From positions 1 to 7,301 of the forward strand of contig DATEMK010000411.1 of NCBI GenBank assembly GCA_035275625.1: a stretch of DNA of 7,301 bases. The letters run 5' to 3'. This document shows positions 1-6,830 of this stretch, one piece after another. Below the pieces are notes generated by a model. It worked only from the letters and a program-made list of their open reading frames with translations. It was not told where the DNA came from and searched no databases. A program made the position numbers and the translations under genes. The stretch comes from DATEMK01 sp035275625. Lineage in GTDB: Bacteria > Bacteroidota > Bacteroidia > AKYH767-A > OLB10. Within the stretch, counting starts at the first letter, position 1; each line of letters opens with the position of its first letter.

Positions 1-45
1 CGACCTCCGATTTCAAATTTTAATTTACCAACATCAAACACAAAT

Positions 46-2151
46 ATGAATAATCGTAAAGACCGAATCATTTCTGAATTGAAAGAAATGTTTGAAGAAT
101 CATCGGGCATTGAATTGAAAAATGTGGGTGATGATGTATCCTTCCTCGAAATGGGATTGGACTCATTGTTTCTCACGCAATCTGCTTTGAGCGTTTCAAA
201 AAAATATGGAATCAAAATTACATTCAGGCAACTGAACGAAGAATTTTCCACGCTCGGAACTTTATCAGCGCATCTTGATAAAAATCTTCCTGCGGAAGCA
301 GCGCCAACTGCCACTGTTGCTGCCACTTCAACCATTTCCAACGTCCCCCGCCCCCTGTCTCCCGTCCCCGCTTTCACTGAAGGAATGAACCCGATGCAAT
401 TGATGATGATGCAGCAAATGCAAATGATGCAGATGATGATGCAGCAAATGAATCAGCCGCATCAGCAGGTGGCTCCAGTTGTGCAGCAGCATATTGAAAA
501 ATCAATTGAAATAAAATCTCACACTAAAAAAGAAGATGTTAGTGAAAACGAAAAAGCGGAATTGGCAAAACCTTTTGGCGCCATTGCAAGAATTGAAAAA
601 TCTGTGAGCGGTGATTTAACAGATGCACAAAAAAAATGGCTGAATGATTTCACAGAAAAGTATAATAAGAAAACACACAAATCAAAAACATATTGCCAGG
701 AACATCGTGCGCATCTTGCGGACCCGCGCGTGGTGACAGGATTCAAGCCATTGCTGAAAGAAATAATTTACCAGATCGTAATCAACAAATCCAAAGGCGT
801 GCACATGTGGGATTTGGATGGCAATGATTATGTGGATGTGCTGAATGGTTTCGGAAGTAATTTTTTCGGATGGGGTTCTGACCTATTGATGAATGTCTGG
901 AAAAAACAATTGGAAGAAGGAACGGAATTGGGTCCGCAAACTCCGCTTGCTGGTGAATGCGCAAAATTAATTTGCGAACTGACGGGTTATGACCGCGCGG
1001 GGTTTTGCAACACCGGTTCCGAAGCCGTGTTAGGCGCCATGCGTATTGCACGGACTGTCACAGGAAAAAATACGATTGTTTGTTTTAACGGTTCGTATCA
1101 TGGAATCAATGATGAAGTGATTGTCCGCGGAACAAAAAAATTAAAATCATTTCCCGCAGCAGCGGGTATTCCCTCCGAAAGCGTACAGAATATGCTCGTT
1201 CTCGACTACGGAACCGAAGAATCGTTGCAGATTATCCGTGAGCGCATTGATGAAATCGCAGCAGTGATGATTGAACCGATACAAAGCCGCAGGGCTGATT
1301 TTCATCCCAAAGAATTTATTCATGAGGTGCGGAAGATTACAAAAGAATCCGGTGCGCTCATGATTTTAGACGAAGTGATAACAGGTTTCCGTTTGCGGCT
1401 TGGCGGTGCGCAGGAATTTTATGATGTGAAAGCTGATTTGAGCACATACGGAAAAGTGATTGGCGGCAACATGCCCGTAGGCGCTATAGCAGGACGCAGG
1501 GAATTTATGGATGCACTGGATGGCGGTCATTGGCAGTATGGAGATTTTTCCGTTCCCGAAGTTGGCGTCACTTATTTTGCAGGAACTTTTGTTCGCCATC
1601 CGCTGATGATGGCTGCGATGAAAGAGGTGCTCACCTATTTGAAGCGCGAAGGAAAACAGTTGTATGAAAAATTAAATTCCAAAACACAGCGATTGGTTGA
1701 CGAAGTAAATGCGCACAGTAAAAAAATAAATTCACCTTTCAAACTCGTCACGTTTGGTTCGCTGTTCAAAGGAAAATGGGAAACCGAGCCTGCTTATACC
1801 GAATTACTTTTTGCATTGATGCGTTCCAAAGGCGTTCATATCATGGATGGTTTCCCGTGTTTTCTCACGCTTGCGTTCACCGATGCTGATGTGGATTTTG
1901 TAATTAAGACGTATAAAGAAAGTTTGAGTGAGCTGGTTGAAATTGGGTTTATTCCGACAGGAAACAATGGGCAATCAGCAATTGGCAATTTGCAAATGAA
2001 AGAGAATGGGAGTTCATCTAACGGTAATGGGGCTCCCCAAAACATGCCGCCTGTACCCGGGGCCAAGCTTGGCAAAGATGCAAATGGAAAACCGGGCTGG
2101 TTTGTTCCTGATCCGGAGAGGCCGGGGAAATATATGCAGGTGAAAGTTTGA
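46..2151 (+). CDS. Acyl carrier protein-aminotransferase (AMT) fusion of a PKS/NRPS assembly line
   Basis: A 701-residue two-domain protein. Residues about 5-78 form an acyl carrier domain with the phosphopantetheine site GLDSL (Ser40). Residues about 80-190 are a Pro/Ala/Thr then Met/Gln-rich linker. Residues about 220-640 are a class III PLP aminotransferase of the glutamate-1-semialdehyde aminomutase type, with FCNTGSEAV at 320-328, NGSYHG at 348-353, the cofactor-binding DEVITGF from Asp442 and the Schiff-base lysine Lys470 in STYGKVIGG. The family in mycosubtilin/iturin-type synthases converts a carrier-bound beta-keto acyl chain to a beta-amino acyl chain; this role is inferred here. 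The last 34 residues (PPVPGAKLGKD to VPDPERPGKY) resemble the linker that usually leads into a condensation domain, but the gene stops. The chosen ATG precedes the carrier domain directly and has an A-rich upstream region. The frame is open to the left edge, so a longer protein cannot be excluded. A heme-pathway HemL is unlikely because of the carrier domain and tail. Confidence 0.88.
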   Translation: MNNRKDRIISELKEMFEESSGIELKNVGDDVSFLEMGLDSLFLTQSALSVSKKYGIKITFRQLNEEFSTLGTLSAHLDKNLPAEAAPTATVAATSTISNVPRPLSPVPAFTEGMNPMQLMMMQQMQMMQMMMQQMNQPHQQVAPVVQQHIEKSIEIKSHTKKEDVSENEKAELAKPFGAIARIEKSVSGDLTDAQKKWLNDFTEKYNKKTHKSKTYCQEHRAHLADPRVVTGFKPLLKEIIYQIVINKSKGVHMWDLDGNDYVDVLNGFGSNFFGWGSDLLMNVWKKQLEEGTELGPQTPLAGECAKLICELTGYDRAGFCNTGSEAVLGAMRIARTVTGKNTIVCFNGSYHGINDEVIVRGTKKLKSFPAAAGIPSESVQNMLVLDYGTEESLQIIRERIDEIAAVMIEPIQSRRADFHPKEFIHEVRKITKESGALMILDEVITGFRLRLGGAQEFYDVKADLSTYGKVIGGNMPVGAIAGRREFMDALDGGHWQYGDFSVPEVGVTYFAGTFVRHPLMMAAMKEVLTYLKREGKQLYEKLNSKTQRLVDEVNAHSKKINSPFKLVTFGSLFKGKWETEPAYTELLFALMRSKGVHIMDGFPCFLTLAFTDADVDFVIKTYKESLSELVEIGFIPTGNNGQSAIGNLQMKENGSSSNGNGAPQNMPPVPGAKLGKDANGKPGWFVPDPERPGKYMQVKV
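343..370 (+). repeat. C-rich 7-bp tandem repeat, G-quadruplex motif on the minus strand
   Basis: Four degenerate heptamers begin at 343, 350, 357 and 364 (GTCCCCC, GCCCCCT, GTCTCCC, GTCCCCG), inside the linker after the carrier domain of the aminotransferase gene. They encode part of a Pro-rich stretch (PRPLSPVP). On the minus strand the C-runs 366-369, 361-363, 351-355 and 345-349 become four G-runs separated by loops of 2, 5 and 1 bases, which meets the usual G-quadruplex pattern. The tract is far more GC-rich than its surroundings. Confidence 0.75.
387..468 (+). repeat. Met/Gln-rich coding repeat with 30-bp period
   Basis: This encodes residues 114-141 of the ACP-AMT protein. Twelve of the 22 residues from 114 to 135 are Met, and most of the rest are Gln. 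A perfect 19-bp direct repeat (gatgatgatgcagcaaatg) lies at 402-420 and again at 432-450, so the unit is 30 bp or 10 residues. Gln/Met/Leu-rich helical linkers occur ahead of AMT and condensation domains in assembly lines. This segment may be an extreme version of such a helix or a docking coiled coil, which is inference. Confidence 0.7.
1964..1998 (+). repeat. 7-bp tandem repeat of the gcaatNN type in the C-terminal linker
   Basis: Five degenerate heptamers start at 1964, 1971, 1978, 1985 and 1992: acaatgg, gcaatca, gcaattg, gcaattt and gcaaatg. The core (g)caat recurs in exact 7-bp register. The tract encodes residues about 640-651, between the aminotransferase domain and the NRPS-like tail. 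Read on the opposite strand it gives the LPIADC-like peptide pattern that often appears in spurious ORFs over short intergenic repeats of Bacteroidota, which suggests a dispersed repeat caught inside a linker. Confidence 0.6.
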
Positions 2152-2247
2152 CATCAACGATTTTTTTTATTTAGCCTGCAGTAAGAAATAAAATTAATTT
2201 TTTTCTGTAATTTAATAACCAGAGAACAGGAATGCCATGTTTCAGCA

Positions 2248-3162
2248 TCATTTAAGGTTTTTAATTTTGTTTATTGTTTTTACTGCGGACATGAAAACTT
2301 TATCTTCTAAATATTCGTTCCTGATGCGCATAAAATGCTGAAACGTGTTCAATCCGGCACGCTGATAATATTTTTTTTCAAAATGCAAAAGAAGCCGGTT
2401 ATTGGGAACTTTTTTGAGATGAGGACTAAACACTTCCGGCTTTTTATCGTGCCAGTGTACCACAAATGGATACCCTTTTTTCTGTTCAAGATTTTCGATG
2501 CTGATGGCATCTGTATCAGGGTGCGCTCCTTCCCTCATAAAATTAAAACGCTTCAACGTTAATTTTCCCAACGTCATTTTTTTCATTAATAAATAATTAA
2601 CAACAGGCTGCTCCCCCCCGAAAGTAAATGCATTCCTGTAAAGCATTACCCGTGGCTCTTTCCATTCAATAAATTCACCGAAATCCTCGCGCGTAAGTAT
2701 GCCGGATGATCCAACAAACTGTCCGGTGTTAAATGTAAAGCCGGGGAAATGAAATTCCGGATCTAATTTTTGCAGCTCTTCAAGATTAAAATACCATTGG
2801 TAAAGATCTTTCTCAGAAAAAGGCTCATCATGAACGATAAAATCTTCATCAAATTTTTCAAGCACGTCAAGCACAGGTCCCGCCATGATGATATCGGAAT
2901 CAAGCAGCAAAAAGCGTTCTTTCTTTTCCTGAAAAAATACTTCAAGTTTTGAAAAGCCCCATCCGAATAATTTCACGTCACACGGAAAAACTGAAACAGC
3001 ATACGTCTTTTCGAGCTCTGTTGTATCATAGTCTCTCATCATGCAATCCTTTATAATTACGATGGGAATTTCGGGATACCAATGCCGGATGCTGGCGACC
3101 AAAATACGGGTGAGACGATAATCGCGCCTGTAACCGGCAATGTAAATAGTGTCAATTTTCAT
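2248..3162 (-). CDS. GT-A fold glycosyltransferase-like protein
   Basis: A 304-residue protein without signal peptide or membrane segment, so probably cytoplasmic or peripheral. It starts with a Rossmann-like strand (DTIYIAGYRRDY), consistent with nucleotide-sugar binding. It has FLLLDSDIIM with a DxD-type motif at Asp88-Ser89-Asp90, the usual metal/nucleotide-sugar site of GT-A enzymes. It then shows FNTGQFVG at 144-151 and GGEQPVVNYLL at 182-192, resembling the NxG and DQ..N blocks of GT8-like enzymes. HWHDKKP at 236-242 resembles the late metal-binding His region. Sugar donor and acceptor cannot be read from the sequence. The ATG is fixed by an in-frame TAA one codon further upstream. The gene converges on the AMT gene with a 96-bp gap and diverges from the LamG gene. 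It could act in surface glycan synthesis or tailor the product of the AMT-containing cluster. Family-level identity is fairly sure, the role is not. Confidence 0.7.
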   Translation of the reverse strand: MKIDTIYIAGYRRDYRLTRILVASIRHWYPEIPIVIIKDCMMRDYDTTELEKTYAVSVFPCDVKLFGWGFSKLEVFFQEKKERFLLLDSDIIMAGPVLDVLEKFDEDFIVHDEPFSEKDLYQWYFNLEELQKLDPEFHFPGFTFNTGQFVGSSGILTREDFGEFIEWKEPRVMLYRNAFTFGGEQPVVNYLLMKKMTLGKLTLKRFNFMREGAHPDTDAISIENLEQKKGYPFVVHWHDKKPEVFSPHLKKVPNNRLLLHFEKKYYQRAGLNTFQHFMRIRNEYLEDKVFMSAVKTINKIKNLK

Positions 3163-3189
3163 AACTTATCAAATCCTGGTTGGAGTTTT

Positions 3190-3197
3190 CAAAAGTA
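3190..3197 (-). promoter_or_regulatory. Bacteroidota -7 element for the glycosyltransferase gene
   Basis: On the minus strand this reads TACTTTTG, an exact match to TAnnTTTG, the -7 consensus of the Bacteroidota primary sigma factor. It lies 27 bp before the glycosyltransferase start, implying a leader of roughly 20 bases. No good TTG -33 element is visible at the expected spacing. Confidence 0.45.
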
Positions 3198-3298
3198 AAA
3201 ATAAATTCACGCGTTGGCATAAGCGCCCTGCTTTTCCAAACAAAAAACTTTTTAAAAAAATTAAAGTTCTGAAACTGTTCAAAATAGAAATAAAAAAT

Positions 3299-3306
3299 TA
3301 ATTTTG
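3299..3306 (+). promoter_or_regulatory. Bacteroidota -7 element for the LamG-like gene
   Basis: TAATTTTG matches TAnnTTTG exactly and lies 26 bp before the ATG at 3333. A weak -33 candidate (CTG at 3275-3277) sits 21 bp upstream of it. The placement mirrors the element serving the divergent glycosyltransferase gene, which supports both calls. Confidence 0.5.
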
Positions 3307-3332
3307 ATAAAAATATATAAAGCATTACTATC

Positions 3333-4730
3333 ATGAAAAAAATTACTCGCACAATTTATTCATTTATTAAAATCAGCATGATGATTTTATTGCTGTTGAC
3401 AAATAAAAAAATAACAGCTCAAAGCCAAAATGCATTGGATTTTGACGGAACTGATGACTATGTCTCCGCTCCTGGCGGTTCGCAGCTTATAAATGGAGCA
3501 GGTTTAATGTCCCTGACCATGTGGGTGTACCCTGTAAATCCCGTAATTGGTTTTCCTGATTTTGATGGTTTTGCAGGAATCAGGAATAATTTGGACGCTG
3601 ACTTTTATATTTTGCAATATTCTGCAACAGAAGTGGAAGCGCGTTTCAGAAACAGTGCCGGGCAAAATTTTGATATTGTGCATGGCGGATTGCAGCTGAA
3701 CACATGGCAGCATTATGCTTTGACATATGATAACGTTCAATTACGATTGTATCTTAACGGTCAGCCGATTGATTCCATTGCTGCAGCAGGAGTGATTATC
3801 AATACTGCTGAACCGTTTTATATCGGGGACTTGCTCTACACCGGCACCGATTATTATTTGCAGGGAAAAATGGATGAAGTAAGTTTATGGAACCGCATGC
3901 TTTTACCCGATGAAATAAATTGTATCTACCACAACGGAATTGATTCAGCAGATGCCAATTTGAAATTGTATTACAAATTCAACCAGGGAATAGCAGGAGG
4001 AAATAATGCCGGAGTTACAACTTTGATTGATTCAAAAGGCAACAGTAACGGCACGCTGAATAATTTTACTTTGTCGGGTCCCTCTTCGAACTGGGTTGCA
4101 GGTGTATTTAATAACATAAGCATCAGCGATACGATATGCCAGGGAGACAGCTATGTTTTCGGATCGCAAACACTTACTGAAGCAGGTATTTACTATCAGC
4201 ATTTTCCATTAGCAAGCGGATGCGACTCTGTTATCGAATTAAATCTAAGCGTCACTTCAGTGGATACTTCTGTTACCCAAAACGGGGTTACTCTTACATC
4301 CAACCAGGCTGGCGCAACTTATCAATGGCTGGATTGCCACATTGGTTTAGCAATAATTCCGGGGGCAACATCACAGACTTATAATCCAATTTTTGATGGC
4401 AGTTATGCTGTAGCTGTGACTGTAAATAATTGTACCGATACATCAGCCTGCTATTTAGTAACCGGGGTTGGAATTTCAGAAGACGTTAATTCGGCTTATT
4501 TATCTGTTTTTCCAAATCCTGCCGATAAACGGCTTTCAATTGATCTTGGCAAAACACAAAAAAATGTTTCGATACTAATCACGGATGCTAAAGGCAGGGA
4601 AATATTAAATACGGTTTACCCGGAAATGAAATCTTCAAACTTCAATACTTCTGTATGGAGGCAGGGAATTTATATTTTGAAAATTACTTCGGAAAATATG
4701 AATGCAGTTGTTAAAGTGGTGAAGAAATAA
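3333..4730 (+). CDS. Secreted LamG-like surface protein with type IX sorting domain
   Basis: A 465-residue modular cell-surface or secreted protein. Residues 1-29 are a Sec signal peptide (basic start, MMILLLL core, likely cut after ITA). Residues about 33-258 form a LamG/concanavalin A-like jelly roll, opening with NALDFDGTDDYVSAP and containing MSLTMWVYP, NTWQHYALTYD, LYLNGQPID and GKMDEVSLWNRMLLPDEI. Residues 266-308 (DTICQGDSYVFGSQTL to CDSVIELNLSV) are the Cys-containing repeat common in large Bacteroidota adhesins. About 311-377 is an Ig-like module with YQWLDC and CTDTSACY. Residues about 388-465 are a Por-type C-terminal sorting domain with FPNPA (393-397), ILITDAKGREIL, GIYILKI (445-451) and a basic end. 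The family is exported by the type IX system, usually with removal of the sorting domain. Glycan or protein binding is plausible, and no catalytic motif is seen. Its promoter element lies 26 bp upstream. Confidence 0.85.
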   Translation: MKKITRTIYSFIKISMMILLLLTNKKITAQSQNALDFDGTDDYVSAPGGSQLINGAGLMSLTMWVYPVNPVIGFPDFDGFAGIRNNLDADFYILQYSATEVEARFRNSAGQNFDIVHGGLQLNTWQHYALTYDNVQLRLYLNGQPIDSIAAAGVIINTAEPFYIGDLLYTGTDYYLQGKMDEVSLWNRMLLPDEINCIYHNGIDSADANLKLYYKFNQGIAGGNNAGVTTLIDSKGNSNGTLNNFTLSGPSSNWVAGVFNNISISDTICQGDSYVFGSQTLTEAGIYYQHFPLASGCDSVIELNLSVTSVDTSVTQNGVTLTSNQAGATYQWLDCHIGLAIIPGATSQTYNPIFDGSYAVAVTVNNCTDTSACYLVTGVGISEDVNSAYLSVFPNPADKRLSIDLGKTQKNVSILITDAKGREILNTVYPEMKSSNFNTSVWRQGIYILKITSENMNAVVKVVKK

Positions 4731-4951
4731 TAAGGAAGAAATAATTCCTTTAGTGTTGATCTCATTACTGTAAAAGAAAAATTTCTTACCCGGTTTCAAT
4801 TAGGGCGGAAGGGAATTTTTATTGAGCACATAGCCCTTTAACAGTTTACAGTGTGATTTTAAAAAGATTTTATAGCATTCTTATTTGAAGATTAGCAAGG
4901 TTAAAAAAATATATTTTATTTTTATACCTGAAGTTTTACGGCTAATCCCAC

Positions 4952-6739
4952 ATGAAATCGAAACACTTCATATTTTCATTTATTTCATTATGTATTGCAA
5001 CAACTGCAAATGCACAGCATGAAAACGACCGATGGGTTTTTGGCGGAGCGCCTTTTCCGACAAATCCTCCTGCATTAAATTTTTTTTCAGGAGTTCCGGT
5101 CTCTGTACCCACCGTTCCTGTATCCGGGCTTTGGGCAACAGAATCAGCAGCAGCAGTTGCTGACAGAATTACGGGTGCGTTATTATTTTATACCGATGCT
5201 TCAAATGTTTTTACCGCTAATCAATCGTTAATGCCTGAAGGCGGAGCAACTTTCACAACAAAACTAAGCGGCTGCAATTCTACAACACAGGGTGTATTAA
5301 TATTACCACGTCCCGGTGTTGCAGGTCATTTTTATATTTTTACTCTTGATTGCACAGAAGATTTTACTTCTTCCACATACAGCGGGCTGCGTTTTTCAGA
5401 AGTTGATATGTCCTTAAATGGAGGGTTGGGTGATGTGATTGCAGCAACAAGAAACACGCTGATGTGGGGGCCTCCCGCAAATAATAAGCTCACTGAAAAA
5501 CTTACCGCCACCCGTCATACAAATGGTAATGATTATTGGGTGGTAGTGCATGAATGGACAACAAATAATTTTTTATCCTTTGCAATAACGTGCAGTGGTG
5601 TATCGCTCAATCCTGTAATTTCATCAACCGGAACAATTCATACGGGCGGCAGTTCATTTCCAAACGAGATAATCGGAGCAATGAAAATTTCACCAAACAG
5701 GAGCCGCCTGGCCCTTGTTGCACAGGATGCATTGAACCTGATAGAAATTTTTAATTTCAATCCAACAACCGGTGTGGTTTCAAACCCGATCACATTACCC
5801 GGGAATGGTGGCCTGGATTATGGTTTAGAATTTTCACCCAACAGCCAGCGGTTATATGTAACTGTTTACAATCCCTTTCCCTGCTGCAGCGGAACAATTT
5901 TCCAGTACAATCTTGCAGCCGGAACAGCAGCAGCCATACAGGCGTCAAAATTCCAGGTTGCAAATTCTTCCAGCGTTGGTTATGGCGGAATGCAACTCGG
6001 TCCTGATAATAAAATTCACGTCTCAAGAGTTTTGCAAACAAATAATCTCGGCATCATTAATTCCCCTGACAATTTGAACGGGGCTTGCGGATTTTCCAAT
6101 ACGGGCGCTCCTTTATCTTCCCGCAGAAGCAACATCGGTTTGATCAACATGGTTCCTTTCCAGACAAATCCTGTTTGCCTGCCTCTCCCCATCCAGCTTT
6201 TATATTTTAATGCAACAACTGAGGATAACGAAAAAGTTCTGCTTAAGTGGGCGACAGCCTCTGAATTAAACAATAACTATTTTAAGATAGAAAAAAGCGT
6301 TGACGGAAAAACATTTTCTCAAATTGGAATTATTAAAGGTAACGGTACGTCATCCGCAATGCATGAATACCTTTTTATTGATAATGTATCAAAAGTGCTC
6401 GTTTACTATCGCCTTTCACAAATTGATTTTAATGGCGACATGCAAACATTCCCTGTCATTGCCCTTAAGCCAAAAGCAGGATCAGAACCTGTGATCACAA
6501 TTAACAGCAATAACGATCTGGTAAACGTTTTCTTTCCCCATAATTTTAAAAGCGAACATGTAAAAATTTTCTTATTTGATTCTTACGGGAAAAAAATCTG
6601 CCAGAAAATAATTTCTTCTTCTGAAAACGAAAACCAAACCGTTGAAATGAAGCTGCCCGTTAATCTTGAAAAAGGAATTTATTTTATTAAAGCAGAGCAT
6701 GGTAATTCTGATTACATTCATAAGTTCATAATAATGTAA
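4952..6739 (+). CDS. Secreted beta-propeller-like protein with degenerate type IX sorting domain
   Basis: A 595-residue protein. Residues 1-21 are a signal peptide cut after ANA. Residues about 23-400 match a propeller-like domain frequent at the N-terminus of Bacteroidota surface proteins: RWVFGG near the start, LLFYTD at 77-82, GLRFSEVDMSLNGGLGDV, TEKLTATRHTNGNDYWVV from 181, LEFSPNSQRLYV at 292-303 and LGPDNKIHV at 349-357. Residues about 411-505 form a FnIII-like module (PLPIQLLYFNA, VLLKWATASELNNNYFKIEKS, YYRLSQIDFNG) that normally precedes a sorting domain. Residues about 520-595 have the sorting-domain shape (KIFLFDSYGKKI, GIYFIKA at 575-581, HKFIIM end), but the usual FPNP is replaced by FFPHN. 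No enzymatic motif is seen; a structural or binding role is inferred. It is 221 bp downstream of the LamG gene in the same direction. No clear TAnnTTTG element or Shine-Dalgarno motif precedes it, so separate transcription or readthrough cannot be decided. Confidence 0.8.
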   Translation: MKSKHFIFSFISLCIATTANAQHENDRWVFGGAPFPTNPPALNFFSGVPVSVPTVPVSGLWATESAAAVADRITGALLFYTDASNVFTANQSLMPEGGATFTTKLSGCNSTTQGVLILPRPGVAGHFYIFTLDCTEDFTSSTYSGLRFSEVDMSLNGGLGDVIAATRNTLMWGPPANNKLTEKLTATRHTNGNDYWVVVHEWTTNNFLSFAITCSGVSLNPVISSTGTIHTGGSSFPNEIIGAMKISPNRSRLALVAQDALNLIEIFNFNPTTGVVSNPITLPGNGGLDYGLEFSPNSQRLYVTVYNPFPCCSGTIFQYNLAAGTAAAIQASKFQVANSSSVGYGGMQLGPDNKIHVSRVLQTNNLGIINSPDNLNGACGFSNTGAPLSSRRSNIGLINMVPFQTNPVCLPLPIQLLYFNATTEDNEKVLLKWATASELNNNYFKIEKSVDGKTFSQIGIIKGNGTSSAMHEYLFIDNVSKVLVYYRLSQIDFNGDMQTFPVIALKPKAGSEPVITINSNNDLVNVFFPHNFKSEHVKIFLFDSYGKKICQKIISSSENENQTVEMKLPVNLEKGIYFIKAEHGNSDYIHKFIIM

Positions 6740-6746
6740 ACCAAAA

Positions 6747-6816
6747 AAACAGCCACAGATTCTCAGATTTTTATCCGCAAAAATTGAATAATTAATCTGT
6801 GAATCTGTGCCTGTTT
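6747..6816. terminator. Long imperfect inverted repeat between convergent genes, likely terminator
   Basis: Arms 6747-6769 and 6794-6816 (23 bases each) pair at 21 of 23 positions around a 24-base loop. The two mismatches are at arm positions 7 and 17. The right arm contains a tandem pair of aatctgtg. On the minus strand the hairpin runs into a T-run (complement of 6743-6749), as in an intrinsic terminator for the SnoaL-like gene. It may also stop transcripts arriving from the propeller gene. The cacagatt/aatctgtg core resembles dispersed intergenic palindromes common in this phylum (from memory). Confidence 0.6.
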
Positions 6817-6830
6817 ATCCTTTCTGACTG

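Noticed and set aside
519..1051. Minus-strand ORFs opposite the ACP-AMT gene (519-746 and 782-1051)
   Set aside because: They lie opposite strongly conserved aminotransferase or linker coding sequence, have no recognisable domain, and their composition is that of a complement of coding DNA.
1836..2075. Minus-strand 79-residue ORF containing an LPIADC-like stretch
   Set aside because: This is the complement of the 7-bp repeat and the AMT tail. Such peptides are a known artefact over short repeats, so it is kept only as support for the repeat.
46..2151. Heme-pathway glutamate-1-semialdehyde aminomutase (HemL)
   Set aside because: The aminotransferase domain is homologous, but the N-terminal carrier domain, long linker and NRPS-like tail point to an assembly-line AMT.
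2152..2247. Terminator after the AMT gene, suggested by the T-run at 2161-2168
   Set aside because: No convincing GC-rich stem precedes the T-run, and the nearby palindrome at about 2190 is purely A/T. The 96-bp convergent gap must contain some terminator, but it cannot be placed.
2335..2952. Plus- and minus-strand small ORFs overlapping the glycosyltransferase gene
   Set aside because: They are shadows of a 304-residue gene with clear GT-A motifs, and none shows a domain of its own.
4732..4750. Small hairpin after the LamG gene (6-bp arms 4732-4737 and 4745-4750)
   Set aside because: The stem is short and weak and has no T-run behind it. Such pairs occur by chance in AT-rich DNA.
4751..4758. 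Possible -7 element TAGTGTTG upstream of the propeller gene
   Set aside because: It has one mismatch to TAnnTTTG, no -33 partner, and lies about 190 bp from the start codon.
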